Both the position numbers and the translations under genes were made by a program. DNA of 24,501 nt from NCBI GenBank assembly GCA_964371725.1, contig CAYJNQ010000027.1, positions 1 through 24,501 of the forward strand. Reading direction: 5' to 3'. Every line of letters begins with the position of its first letter. The first letter of the stretch is position 1. This document shows positions 1 through 7,274 of this stretch, in pieces. Below the pieces are notes generated by a model. It was not told the DNA's origin, did not search any database, and worked only from the letters and a program-made list of their open reading frames with translations. Origin of the DNA: JAAYCI01 sp964371725. Lineage in GTDB: Bacteria; Bacillota; Clostridia; Oscillospirales; Ruminococcaceae.

Positions 1-173
1 CGCTTCAAATCACCCGCATTGTGGTGGCGCATCGTCTGTCTACCATTCAAAATTGTGATCGTATTGTGGTATTGGATGAGGGCAGAATTGCAGAAGAAGG
101 AAGCTACAAAGAGCTGATGGAGAAAAACGGCTTGTTTGCCAAAATGGTGAAACGGGATGTGTGGAAAACATAG
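1..173 (+). CDS. ABC exporter ATP-binding domain, C-terminal fragment
   Basis: Partial gene entering from the left edge; the first complete codon is at base 3 and it ends with TAG at 171-173, leaving 56 residues. The fragment carries the H-loop motif (VAHRLST), then the D-R-I-V-V-L-D-E-G-R-I stretch and a 'GSYKELMEKNGLFAKMVKR' tail. These are typical of the nucleotide-binding domain of ABCB-type fused exporters of lipids, peptides or drugs. The substrate cannot be told from this piece. It is separated from the next gene by about 790 bp and is probably unrelated to the purine/microcompartment cluster. Confidence 0.9.
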   Translation, partial: LQITRIVVAHRLSTIQNCDRIVVLDEGRIAEEGSYKELMEKNGLFAKMVKRDVWKT

Positions 174-963
174 AACGGCCATGTTTTTCGGATGGATTTT
201 GAGGATTTTCGCATTGCAGTTCGTGTTGAAAATTAAAAGCCTGCTTCTGCCCTATGATATCTATCTTGGGGCTACAAAACAAACCAGCGTAATGATTTCA
301 CCGCGCTCGGCATTTTGTACAGAGTGTTGAGACAGTGGTAGATGTTCACTTGCAAGTGCCCATTCCCAAAAATAGGTTCGCGGGGGCACACGTGCTCATC
401 CGCGGCATGGATACACACTTCATCAGGGAAACAAATGCGCGTTTACACACCCAAAAATTTCACCATTTGTTTTGGGATTTTCAGGCGTATCACCCCACAA
501 AACGGCAAAAGAGAGGCTGTTTTGTTTTAAATTTCAGGAAGCATACACGCCCGTTTGCAGGCTCAGCATTGTTGTTGCGCCGCTGCCATTTTGTGCCCTG
601 TCCACCACCACGGCATACACAGAGAAACTTGTGGGTGTGCATAAGGACGATTTTATGAAACAAGGCTCAAACCAAGCAGTTAAACAAGGTTTGAGCCTTT
701 GTGTTTAATTCGTTCGATAATATTCAGTAGGGCAATCCTGTTTAGGGTATTTTCCGGAAGATGCAACCCATTTATCCGATATCATGCGGTTGGAGTATCT
801 GAGAGCATGGGAAGCTCCGGATACTAGACAAGGCATTAAATAATCTGGTATATTTAATTGAAAAAGATAGGGGAATCTCGTTGGATTTTCCATTAGCTGT
901 GCGGTCACTTTGCCGCTTGCCACATTTACACTAAAAACCACACGCTTTTAGAAGGGTAAACGC
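174..963. other. Long intergenic region without a supported gene
   Basis: About 790 bp between the ABC exporter and the PAS/AAA regulator. Short open frames exist on both strands (for example 335-658 plus, 705-941 minus), but none has a good ribosome binding site, a recognisable motif or family-like composition. A start-less frame around 722-840 reads as plausible protein (Y-F-P-E-D-A-T-H-L-S-D-I-M-R-L-E-Y) before a stop, so the region may hold decayed gene remnants. The only clear structure is the hairpin at 662-699. Confidence 0.5.
662..699. terminator. 12-bp hairpin, possible terminator
   Basis: The arm AAGGCTCAAACC at 662-673 is exactly complementary to GGTTTGAGCCTT at 688-699, with a 14-nt loop. 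It is followed by TGTGTTT, a weak T-rich tract. It could end transcription from the left or simply be a palindromic repeat. It lies nearly 500 bp from the ABC gene end. Confidence 0.45.
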
Positions 964-2343
964 ATGAAAAACAGCAACAATGACGAAAAAAGAGACCTAG
1001 CCATCTTGAAGGATATGCTGGATGTGTTGCATGGAGGCATTTGCATTGCAGACGGCGAGGGTATCGTTCTTTGCCTTGGCAATAGCTGCGCCGATATTTA
1101 TGGTATTGATGACAGTTATATCGGAAAACACCTCTCCGTTTTAGAGGAAGAAGGGATTTTCAGCCCTTGCCTTTCTTTAATTGCCCTTAAAGAACGGCGA
1201 CGTGTGACGATGACGCAAGCCGATAAAGACGGCAACCCGCTTTTGGTGACAGCTGCCCCCATTTTTGATCCTGTTACAAAAGAATTGCTTTATGCGGTGA
1301 GCTATTCTTCGTGGGACGTGAAGAATATGATAGAATTACAAGACCGATTTGAACAGCTTAAAAAAGAAATGGTGCGCAGCAACCGAGAACTCAGTGCGCT
1401 GAAAGAAGATTTGCTGGATGTAAAGCTGGTTTGCGAAAGCCCCAGCATGCAGAAATTGGCGGGGCAAGCAAAAAAAATGTCGGAATTGGATGTGGAGCTG
1501 CTCATCATCGGCGAAGTGGGAAGCGGAAAATCCTATTTTGCCCGCTATGTTCACGCCCTATCTGCCCGTAAAGATCAACCGTTTGGCCAAATGAGTTGCA
1601 GTGCCTTTTCGTGCGAAATTTTAAACGACGAACTGTTTGGCTATGTCAAAATCAATCCTGTAACCGGCGAAGAGGTAGAAAAAGCCGGCCTGTGTGAGGT
1701 TTTGCACAACGGAACCTTGCTTTTGGAAGATATCGACAGCCTCGACAGCGAAACACAAAACAAGTTGCTTTATCTGCTTAAAAATAAAAAGTATTATAAA
1801 CACAAGGGAAGCAGTGCAGTGGCTTCCGATATTCGCATTCTTGCCACCACACAAAACGATGTGCAAACCATGGCGCAAACCATGAATCCGGATTTATTTT
1901 ATCTCATTTCGATGATGATGTTAGAAATCCCCAGCCTGAAAAGCCGCAAAGAAGACATTCCCGTCCTCGTGGATATATTTTTGAAAAAGTACAATGAAAA
2001 ATACAAAAAATCGCTTCAAATTTCTTCTGCCGCCATCAGCGCATTAAATGCCTATACTTGGGTTGGTAATGTGATGGAGCTCAAGTGCCTTATTCAGCAA
2101 TTGGTGCTAACGGTAGACGAGAAAATCATTCAAGTGCATCATTTGCCAGACTACATCTCCCCCTTCTCTTCCTCCGGTTTCACGGCAGTGGTAGATTTAA
2201 AAGAATATCTGGACTATTACGAAGGAAAGCTTGTGTTGCTGGCTTATGAAAAGTGTAAAACGACTGTGAAACTGGCCAAATACCTTGGCATCAGCCAGGC
2301 CACAGCGGTGCGAAAATTACAAAAATATCAAAAAGAAAAGTGA
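964..2343 (+). CDS. PAS/AAA+/HTH regulator, degenerate sigma-54 activator type
   Basis: 459 aa; AAGGG lies 8-9 bases before ATG. Residues 15-115 look like a PAS sensor domain, 122-155 like a coiled-coil linker, 156-400 like the AAA+ core of bacterial enhancer-binding proteins, and 410-459 like a Fis/TyrR-type helix-turn-helix (L-A-K-Y-L-G-I-S-Q-A-T-A-V-R-K). Walker A is GEVGSGKS (183-190) and Walker B is GTLLLEDI (250-257). Three features needed for sigma-54 activation are missing. The GAFTGA loop after ELFGYVK (about 223-229) is replaced by I-N-P-V-T-G-E. The arginine-finger region reads DLFYLIS instead of the usual D-L-Y-Y-R-L-N. Sensor II reads GNVMEL instead of GNVREL. It therefore probably acts through sigma-70 as TyrR does (inference). 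It sits directly upstream of the microcompartment cluster and is its likely regulator. Confidence 0.88.
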   Translation: MKNSNNDEKRDLAILKDMLDVLHGGICIADGEGIVLCLGNSCADIYGIDDSYIGKHLSVLEEEGIFSPCLSLIALKERRRVTMTQADKDGNPLLVTAAPIFDPVTKELLYAVSYSSWDVKNMIELQDRFEQLKKEMVRSNRELSALKEDLLDVKLVCESPSMQKLAGQAKKMSELDVELLIIGEVGSGKSYFARYVHALSARKDQPFGQMSCSAFSCEILNDELFGYVKINPVTGEEVEKAGLCEVLHNGTLLLEDIDSLDSETQNKLLYLLKNKKYYKHKGSSAVASDIRILATTQNDVQTMAQTMNPDLFYLISMMMLEIPSLKSRKEDIPVLVDIFLKKYNEKYKKSLQISSAAISALNAYTWVGNVMELKCLIQQLVLTVDEKIIQVHHLPDYISPFSSSGFTAVVDLKEYLDYYEGKLVLLAYEKCKTTVKLAKYLGISQATAVRKLQKYQKEK

Positions 2344-2355
2344 TTTCCGCACCGT

Positions 2356-2369
2356 ATTCACAATTGAAT
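2356..2369. promoter_or_regulatory. Operator-like palindrome ATTCA-N4-TGAAT (copy 1)
   Basis: The sequence ATTCA-CAAT-TGAAT is a perfect 5+5 inverted repeat just downstream of the PAS/AAA regulator gene. It is centred about 154 bp upstream of the predicted start of transcription of the cyclodeaminase/microcompartment operon. The same motif recurs at 15765-15778 and 15848-15861, and with one mismatch at 19113-19126, always in promoter regions. Confidence 0.6.
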
Positions 2370-2422
2370 AGTTTGAGGTGTCGGCTTTTGAGAAACAATC
2401 CTTTCAAGCGTAAAAAAGTGTT

Positions 2423-2445
2423 TTTCGTAAAAAATCTATACGAAA
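2423..2445. promoter_or_regulatory. Inverted repeat TTTCGTA-N9-TACGAAA
   Basis: Perfect 7-bp arms, TTTCGTA at 2423-2429 and TACGAAA at 2439-2445, 16 bp apart start to start. The repeat is centred about 83 bp upstream of the predicted transcription start. This is a typical distance for an activator site. The sequence differs from the ATTCA-N4-TGAAT motif, so it could be bound by a second regulator such as PucR. Binding is inferred from symmetry only. Confidence 0.4.
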
Positions 2446-2481
2446 TAGAATAGTTGGTGTTTTTTCCCTTAAAGCATCTTC

Positions 2482-2510
2482 TTTACAAACATAATCGATT
2501 GGGGTATGCT
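2482..2510 (+). promoter_or_regulatory. Sigma-70-type promoter of the formimino-THF/microcompartment operon
   Basis: TTTACA (2482-2487), a 17-bp spacer and TATGCT (2505-2510), with a predicted start near 2517. No sigma-54 element (GG-N10-GC) was found by eye in this gap. That fits the loss of the sigma-54 contact loop in the upstream regulator. Confidence 0.55.
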
Positions 2511-2602
2511 AGTGGCATCCTGTGGTGAATTGCCGAAAAAATACGTTTTCAAAATGTGTTTTTGGTGAAAACGACAGAATATTTCAGGAGGGGAATTGTT
2601 AT

Positions 2603-3235
2603 ATGATTTTAATGGACATGACAGTCAAAGATTTTGTTGCAGAACTGGCCTCTTCTTCGCCGGCTCCCGGCGGTGGCACCATCGCAGCCGTTAACGGTAG
2701 CTTTGCGGCAGGGCTTGGCATTATGGTGTGTGCACTCACCCTGCGCAAGCCCAAAAATGAAGAAGCGCCCAAACATTTAGAATCCATCCAGAAGATGCTT
2801 TGTGATGCCAAAGAATCCTTTGTTCAGTATGCCGATGACGACACAGAGGCATTCAACCAGGTGATGGCGGCATTCAAATTGCCCAAAGAAACGGAAAGCG
2901 ACATTGCAGAACGCAAAAAAGCCATTGCTGCTGCCAACATAGTGGCCACGAATGTGCCCTTGCAAACAGCAGAATTGGCAGTTTCGGTGTGTGAGGCTTT
3001 AAAACAAGTTGCCCTTTTTGCCAATGGCAATGTAATGAGCGATTGTGGTGTGGCAGTGGAATGCGCCAAAACCGCCGCGCTGGGTGCCTTTATGAATGTA
3101 GCCATCAATTTGCCGGGCATCAAAGATGAAGCCTTGGCTGCCGACATGGGGGCCCGTTTAGAGGCTTTAAAGGAAAAGCTAAACCTTTGCCATGCAAGTG
3201 CGGTGGCTGTTTTAAAGGAACGCTTTGAATATTGA
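2603..3235 (+). CDS. Formimino-THF cyclodeaminase / methenyl-THF cyclohydrolase (FTCD_C family)
   Basis: 210 aa. The ATG at 2603 is chosen because AGGAGGGG lies 9 bases before it; an upstream in-frame start at 2522 has no such site. The protein matches the FTCD_C fold. The N-terminal S-S-P-A-P-G-G-G motif is at about 18-25, an acidic D-D-D-T-E-A-F helix follows, and a later G-N-V-M-S-D-C-G-V-A stretch precedes the conserved A-F-M-N-V-A-I-N-L segment. Family members convert 5-formimino-THF to 5,10-methenyl-THF and ammonia, or hydrolyse methenyl-THF (FchA). Here the cyclodeaminase role is favoured because a separate formiminotransferase lies two genes downstream. It is the first gene of the operon and the last step of the proposed xanthine route. 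Confidence 0.88.
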   Translation: MILMDMTVKDFVAELASSSPAPGGGTIAAVNGSFAAGLGIMVCALTLRKPKNEEAPKHLESIQKMLCDAKESFVQYADDDTEAFNQVMAAFKLPKETESDIAERKKAIAAANIVATNVPLQTAELAVSVCEALKQVALFANGNVMSDCGVAVECAKTAALGAFMNVAINLPGIKDEALAADMGARLEALKEKLNLCHASAVAVLKERFEY

Positions 3236-3268
3236 TCGATTTATCCAAAAACAGAGAGGCGAATGACT

Positions 3269-3967
3269 ATGGCCGTGCAACTTGTGGATTTAAGCCAGGA
3301 AATTTTCCAGGGGATGACCATTTTTCCCATGCATCAGCCCACCTTCATCATGACCAATATGACCTATGAGGAAAACATGAAGGCAACCGGTAGCAAAACG
3401 CTGGGGTTTTCGGCCCGAAATTTGCTGATCAGTGAACATGCGGGCACGCATACAGATGCAGTTTCCGAATTTAAGCCGGGTGGTTTATCGGTGGAAAAAA
3501 TGCCACTTTCCTATTACTGGGGCAGTGCTATTTGTGTGGACCTTTCCCACGTTCCGCCCTCGCGCAACATAGAGCCGAAAGATTTAGAGCAGGCCGTTCG
3601 CAGTGGTGGATTGGAAATGTGTGAAGGGGACATTTTCATTATGTATACGGGTCATCACGACCGCTATGCCGACACACCCCAGTACCAAACCACGTACACG
3701 GGTTTATCCTATGCAGGGGCCAAATGGCTGGCAGAGCGTGGGGTGGTAAATATGGCAGTCGATGCACCCTCTGTCGATCATCCAAGCGATTTGGATTTTT
3801 CAGCACATCGAGTGTGTGCCGAATACGACATTACAAACACTGAAAATTTATGCAATTTAAAAGGGCTTGTGGGCAAACGTTTCCTTTTTATGGGTCTTCC
3901 CCTTAAAATTCGGGATGGCTCCGGTTCGCCCATTCGTGCGGTTGCCTTGATAGACGACGAAGGATAA
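3269..3967 (+). CDS. Cyclase-family metal-dependent hydrolase; candidate 4-imidazolonase
   Basis: 232 aa from the ATG at 3269, which has GAGAGG at a normal distance; an ATG two codons earlier (3263) is too close to that site. The family signature H-A-G-T-H-T-D (about residues 56-62) marks the metal-binding site of the kynurenine formamidase/isatin hydrolase superfamily. A conserved D-A-P-S-V-D-H-P segment follows at about 167-174. The usual P-x-H after the first motif is altered (A-V-S-E-F-K-P). Family members hydrolyse formamides or open cyclic amides; isatin hydrolase opens a lactam ring. Lying between the two formimino-THF genes, it is a good candidate for opening 4-imidazolone to formiminoglycine (inference). 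Other amide substrates are possible. Confidence 0.85.
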   Translation: MAVQLVDLSQEIFQGMTIFPMHQPTFIMTNMTYEENMKATGSKTLGFSARNLLISEHAGTHTDAVSEFKPGGLSVEKMPLSYYWGSAICVDLSHVPPSRNIEPKDLEQAVRSGGLEMCEGDIFIMYTGHHDRYADTPQYQTTYTGLSYAGAKWLAERGVVNMAVDAPSVDHPSDLDFSAHRVCAEYDITNTENLCNLKGLVGKRFLFMGLPLKIRDGSGSPIRAVALIDDEG

Positions 3968-4004
3968 AAAAACACAAATAAAAAACCTTACGGAGGCATT
4001 CAGT

Positions 4005-4949
4005 ATGTCTGAGAAAAAAAATATATTGGCTGTACCCAATTTTAGCAATGGTCGTGATCAGGCCGTTATCGATGCTGTTGTAGCGGAAATTAAAAGTGTG
4101 CCCGGTGTGAAACTGGTGAGCGTAGAGCCAGAGGCCGATTTTAACCGCACGGTTGTCACTTTGATTGCAGAGCCGGCACCGCTAAAAGAAGTACTTATCA
4201 AAATGGGTAAAAAAACCACGGAACTTATTGATATGCAAACACAAAGCGGTTCTCACCCGCGTATCGGCGCGCAAGACACCCTGCCCATTTTCCCACTTCA
4301 AAACATTACAGTGGAAGAGACCACTGCGCTTGCCGAAGAAATTGGCAAAGAGTACTATGAGGCTACCGGGGTTCCTGTCTATTTTGCGGGTCTCAATGCC
4401 CGTACACCCGAGCGCGCCTCTTTTGCCTATATCCGCAAAGGCCAATATGAGGGCGTGCGCCAGCTCTTACTCGACATTCAAAACGACGAATCCAGAGCCG
4501 AGGAATATCAAAACAGAAAACCGGATTTTTCCCCGGATGGTCTTTTAAGCGATAAATCCGGCGCCACAATTGTAAGTTGCGAGGCAAACGGGCTCACCGC
4601 CTACAACGTGTTTTTGAACACCGAAAACCTAGATATTGCCAAAAATATTGCCAAGGCTGTTCGTGGGCCTTCCGGCGGCTTTTCCACCATCCGCGCAGTG
4701 GGCATTAAATTTCCCGAGCATGATGGTGTTGTTATTTCCATGAATTTATTTGATTGCATCAGCACGCCTGTGCCACGTGTGTTCGAATTTTGCAAACGCG
4801 AGGCTGAACGTTATGGTGTAACCGTAACCGGTTCCGAACTGGTGGGCCCCATTAAATTGGATGCGGTTATGGCCGGCTTTGCCTACTCGCTGGGGCTTGA
4901 AAGTTTCAAAGAGAGCCAAGTTCTGGAAACCCACCTTATGAACGGATAG
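4005..4949 (+). CDS. Formiminotransferase (FTCD_N family); candidate glycine formiminotransferase
   Basis: 314 aa, with GGAGG before the ATG. It has the hallmarks of the formiminotransferase N and middle domains: V-P-N-F-S-N-G-R-D near residue 10, F-N-R-T-V near 46, and S-G-S-H-P-R-I-G-A-Q-D at 81-91 with the catalytic histidine at about 84. It also has V-P-V-Y-F-A-G-L-N and the Y-N-V-F-L-N-T-E-N substrate segment. It transfers a formimino group to tetrahydrofolate. In mammals the donor is formiminoglutamate; in purine-fermenting clostridia it is formiminoglycine. No histidine-degradation gene (hutH, hutU, hutI) is in the window, so glycine is the likelier acceptor product. The transferase and cyclodeaminase are separate proteins here, unlike the fused mammalian enzyme. 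Confidence 0.9.
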   Translation: MSEKKNILAVPNFSNGRDQAVIDAVVAEIKSVPGVKLVSVEPEADFNRTVVTLIAEPAPLKEVLIKMGKKTTELIDMQTQSGSHPRIGAQDTLPIFPLQNITVEETTALAEEIGKEYYEATGVPVYFAGLNARTPERASFAYIRKGQYEGVRQLLLDIQNDESRAEEYQNRKPDFSPDGLLSDKSGATIVSCEANGLTAYNVFLNTENLDIAKNIAKAVRGPSGGFSTIRAVGIKFPEHDGVVISMNLFDCISTPVPRVFEFCKREAERYGVTVTGSELVGPIKLDAVMAGFAYSLGLESFKESQVLETHLMNG

Positions 4950-4956
4950 AAAACAA

Positions 4957-4985
4957 GTGAAAGCAACCGTCTTTTATGTTATAGT
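4957..4985 (+). promoter_or_regulatory. Possible internal promoter before ubiX
   Basis: GTGAAA (4957-4962), 17 bp, then TATAGT (4980-4985), with a TGT immediately upstream that forms an extended -10. It falls in the 83-bp gap before the UbiX gene. It could give extra expression of the decarboxylase and shell genes. Confidence 0.35.
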
Positions 4986-5032
4986 AAAGGTGGGTTTGCA
5001 GGTATACACCATGGAAGGAAGGCGCTGATACG

Positions 5033-5596
5033 ATGCGAATTGTTGTGGGTCTCTCCGGTGCAAGTGGCTCTATTTACACACTGGCACTGCTTCAGATGTT
5101 AAAGACCCAAGGGATAGAAACACACCTGGTGGCTTCGGAAATGGGGCTGAAAGTGACCGAGCACGAGTGTGCGGTGACCGAAGAAGATCTGCAGGGGATG
5201 TGCGATGTGTATCACAGCAACCAAAACTTGGGGGCCACAATTGCCTCAGGTAGCTTTAAAACAGACGGCATGGCCATTATTCCTTGTAGCATGAAAACCC
5301 TTTCAGCCATTGCCGCAGGTTATGCAGATGGCCTTCTTACCCGTGCGGCCGATGTGTGTATCAAAGAACGTCGCCCACTGGTTTTGGTTGTGCGGGAAAT
5401 GCCGTTTAGCAGCACACATCTCGAAAACATGTTGCGGCTTTCAAACAAGGGTGTGGTTATTTTGCCCGCTTGCCCCGGTTTTTACAACCATCCCGAAGAT
5501 TTATCAGATATTGTGGCTTTTGTGGCCGGAAAAACCATGGACCAATTGGGCATTGAAAATGAAAACTATAGGCGATGGGATGGTGACTTTGCGTGA
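5033..5596 (+). CDS. ubiX: UbiX-like flavin prenyltransferase (prenylated FMN synthase)
   Basis: 187 aa; AAGGAAGG lies 10 bases before the ATG. The N-terminal G-L-S-G-A-S-G-S phosphate/FMN loop is at 7-14. The G-S-F-K-T-D-G-M-A-I-I-P-C-S-M-K-T-L-S block is at about 74-92, and R-P-L-V-L-V-V-R-E-M-P-F-S at about 118-130 gives the conserved arginine and glutamate. Length and motifs are full family standard. The enzyme attaches dimethylallyl to FMN to make the prenyl-FMN cofactor used by UbiD decarboxylases. Its stop codon overlaps the possible GTG start of the UbiD gene, so the two are translationally coupled. A dedicated UbiX here argues that the partner UbiD is a specialised catabolic enzyme. 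Confidence 0.93.
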   Translation: MRIVVGLSGASGSIYTLALLQMLKTQGIETHLVASEMGLKVTEHECAVTEEDLQGMCDVYHSNQNLGATIASGSFKTDGMAIIPCSMKTLSAIAAGYADGLLTRAADVCIKERRPLVLVVREMPFSSTHLENMLRLSNKGVVILPACPGFYNHPEDLSDIVAFVAGKTMDQLGIENENYRRWDGDFA

Positions 5597-5610
5597 AGGA
5601 AGAACGGCAA

Positions 5611-6951
5611 ATGATGCGGGGTGCCTTAGAGCGTTTGCGTCAAAGGGGTCAGCTAAAGGTCTGTGATGTGCCCGTGGATCCCAAATTTGAAATGGGTGCA
5701 GTATTGAGTTATTATAACAATGAAGTTCCCATTTTATTCAATCGCTTGAAGGGCAGTAAAGTGCCGGCTGTGGGGGCGTTATACGGCAACCGAGATTTGA
5801 TGTGTGATATGTTGGGTACCGGTGTAAAAGAGAGAATTGGGCTTATTATAAATGCCATTGCAAACCCGGCAAAACCACGTATTCTTGCCAATGGACCCGT
5901 GCAAGAGAATATTGTTACACGTGGCATTGACCTTTTGAAAATGTTTCCAATTCCGGTCTCAAATGAAAAAGACAGCGGCCCGTTCATCACCTCAGGCATC
6001 ATTGCTTATAGAGACATAGAGAGTGGTGCTGTGCATATGGCTGTGCGCCGTTTTCAGGTGAATAACGGCAATTCCATCAGCGTGCTGGTAAGCCCGGCTT
6101 CTCCCCATTTAAACGCTATGCTCAAAACTTGTGCCGAGCAAAATCGCACACTGGAGTGTGCCCTAATATTGGGCTATGATGCCTCTATGCTCATTGCCAG
6201 CCAAATTAGCAGCAACAAGTATGGGCTGGATAAATATGGTGTAGACAGCGCCTTGCGCGGCGAACCATTGGAGCTTGTCAAGTGCCACAGCATCGATTTT
6301 GAAGTGCCGGCTTTTGCCGAAATTGTGCTGGAAGGGGTGATTAAGCCGGGGAACACCGGAAAAGAAGGCCCCTTTGCGGAGCTGATGAGCTATTACAGCA
6401 CGGTGGGCGATGAACCGATTATGGACATCACCTGTGTGATGCACCGAAACGATTGCATCTATCAGCACGCTTTCCCTTGCCGCGAGGAGCATTTGGCCTA
6501 TGGTATGGTGAAAGAGGTGGAGATATTCTCCATGCTTTCCCATACAGTCAATGTACAAGACGTAAACCTCACCATTGGCGGTGGTTGCCGCTTACATGCC
6601 GTTGTTTCCATCAAAAAGCGCGCCGCAGGAGACGGAAAAAGCACCATTTTGGGTGTGCTTGGCTACTATAAAGACATCAAACATGTAGTGGTGGTAGACG
6701 ATGACGTAGATATCTTCGATATGCTGGATGTGGAGGCGGCTCTTGCCGCACGCTTTCAGGCCGCGCACGACCTTGTAACGGTTTTTGGTGCTTTGGGTTC
6801 ACCCTTAGAGCCTTCCCATTTGGAGGCAGGAATTTCAGACAAAATGGGCTTTGACTGCACAAAACCTTTGGGCGATACCGCAAGCCACTATATCAAGGCT
6901 GTCATTCCCGGCTTTGATAAAAAAACGTTCGACATCGGAAAGTATTTTTAA
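5611..6951 (+). CDS. UbiD-family prenyl-FMN decarboxylase; candidate 4-amino-5-imidazolecarboxylate decarboxylase
   Basis: 446 aa from ATG 5611, which has AAGGAAG 8 bases upstream; a GTG at 5593 in the same frame would add six residues and overlap the ubiX stop. The UbiD catalytic triad is recognisable: an arginine in A-V-R-R-F-Q-V (146/147) and the two glutamates of E-G-P-F-A-E (252 and 257). The C-terminal Y-Y-K-D-I-K-H-V-V-V-V-D-D-D-V-D-I segment is also typical. The family non-oxidatively decarboxylates (hetero)aromatic acids with prenyl-FMN. It includes enzymes acting on five-membered rings such as pyrrole-2-carboxylate and furan dicarboxylate. Given the formimino enzymes around it, 4-amino-5-imidazolecarboxylate is the proposed substrate (inference). 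A phenolic acid is the main alternative. Confidence 0.9.
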   Translation: MMRGALERLRQRGQLKVCDVPVDPKFEMGAVLSYYNNEVPILFNRLKGSKVPAVGALYGNRDLMCDMLGTGVKERIGLIINAIANPAKPRILANGPVQENIVTRGIDLLKMFPIPVSNEKDSGPFITSGIIAYRDIESGAVHMAVRRFQVNNGNSISVLVSPASPHLNAMLKTCAEQNRTLECALILGYDASMLIASQISSNKYGLDKYGVDSALRGEPLELVKCHSIDFEVPAFAEIVLEGVIKPGNTGKEGPFAELMSYYSTVGDEPIMDITCVMHRNDCIYQHAFPCREEHLAYGMVKEVEIFSMLSHTVNVQDVNLTIGGGCRLHAVVSIKKRAAGDGKSTILGVLGYYKDIKHVVVVDDDVDIFDMLDVEAALAARFQAAHDLVTVFGALGSPLEPSHLEAGISDKMGFDCTKPLGDTASHYIKAVIPGFDKKTFDIGKYF

Positions 6952-6990
6952 TTGTAAACACAGTGTAGTGGTGTAGAAAGGTGGGATATT

Positions 6991-7257
6991 GTGCGCAATG
7001 CCCTTGGTACAGTGGAAACAAGAAGCCTTGTGGCTGCCGTGAAAGCGGCCGATACCATGCTGAAAACGAGCAAAGTGGATATCTGGGATTTTCGCATTGT
7101 GGGCTCCGGCCTTGTGGCCGTGATCATCAGCGGGGATGTAGCTGCCGTACAAGCTGCCGTAGACAGTGGCAAAACGGCTGCTGAAGCTGTTGGCGAGGTG
7201 GTTTCCTATAATGTAATACCAAACCCGAACGAAGAACTTGCCAAACTGATAGAGTAA
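6991..7257 (+). CDS. BMC-H microcompartment shell protein (1)
   Basis: 88 aa with a GTG start at 6991, supported by AAAGGTGG about 6 bases upstream; the nearby ATG is out of frame. A single Pfam00936-type BMC domain spans the whole protein: A-L-G-T-V-E-T-R-S-L-V-A-A at the start, then I-V-G-S-G-L-V-A-V and S-G-D-V-A-A-V-Q-A-A-V-D-S-G. The pore loop reads VGSG. Such proteins form hexamers that tile the flat faces of the shell, with the loop lining the central pore. It begins the shell-gene block 39 bp after the decarboxylase, which places the decarboxylase in the same operon as the shell. Confidence 0.95.
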   Translation: MRNALGTVETRSLVAAVKAADTMLKTSKVDIWDFRIVGSGLVAVIISGDVAAVQAAVDSGKTAAEAVGEVVSYNVIPNPNEELAKLIE

Positions 7258-7274
7258 AGTGAAAGGGTGAGACA

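Noticed and set aside
335..658. 107-codon plus-strand frame in the left gap
   Set aside because: No ribosome binding site, His/Arg/Pro-rich non-family composition, and two other frames are open over the same bases.
705..941. 78-codon minus-strand frame before the regulator gene
   Set aside because: No recognisable motif and no convincing start signal; runs against the neighbouring gene.
2514..2533. Possible sigma-54 promoter (GG...GC) before the cyclodeaminase gene
   Set aside because: The GG and GC are 16 bases apart, not 10; a 17-bp-spaced sigma-70 promoter fits better.
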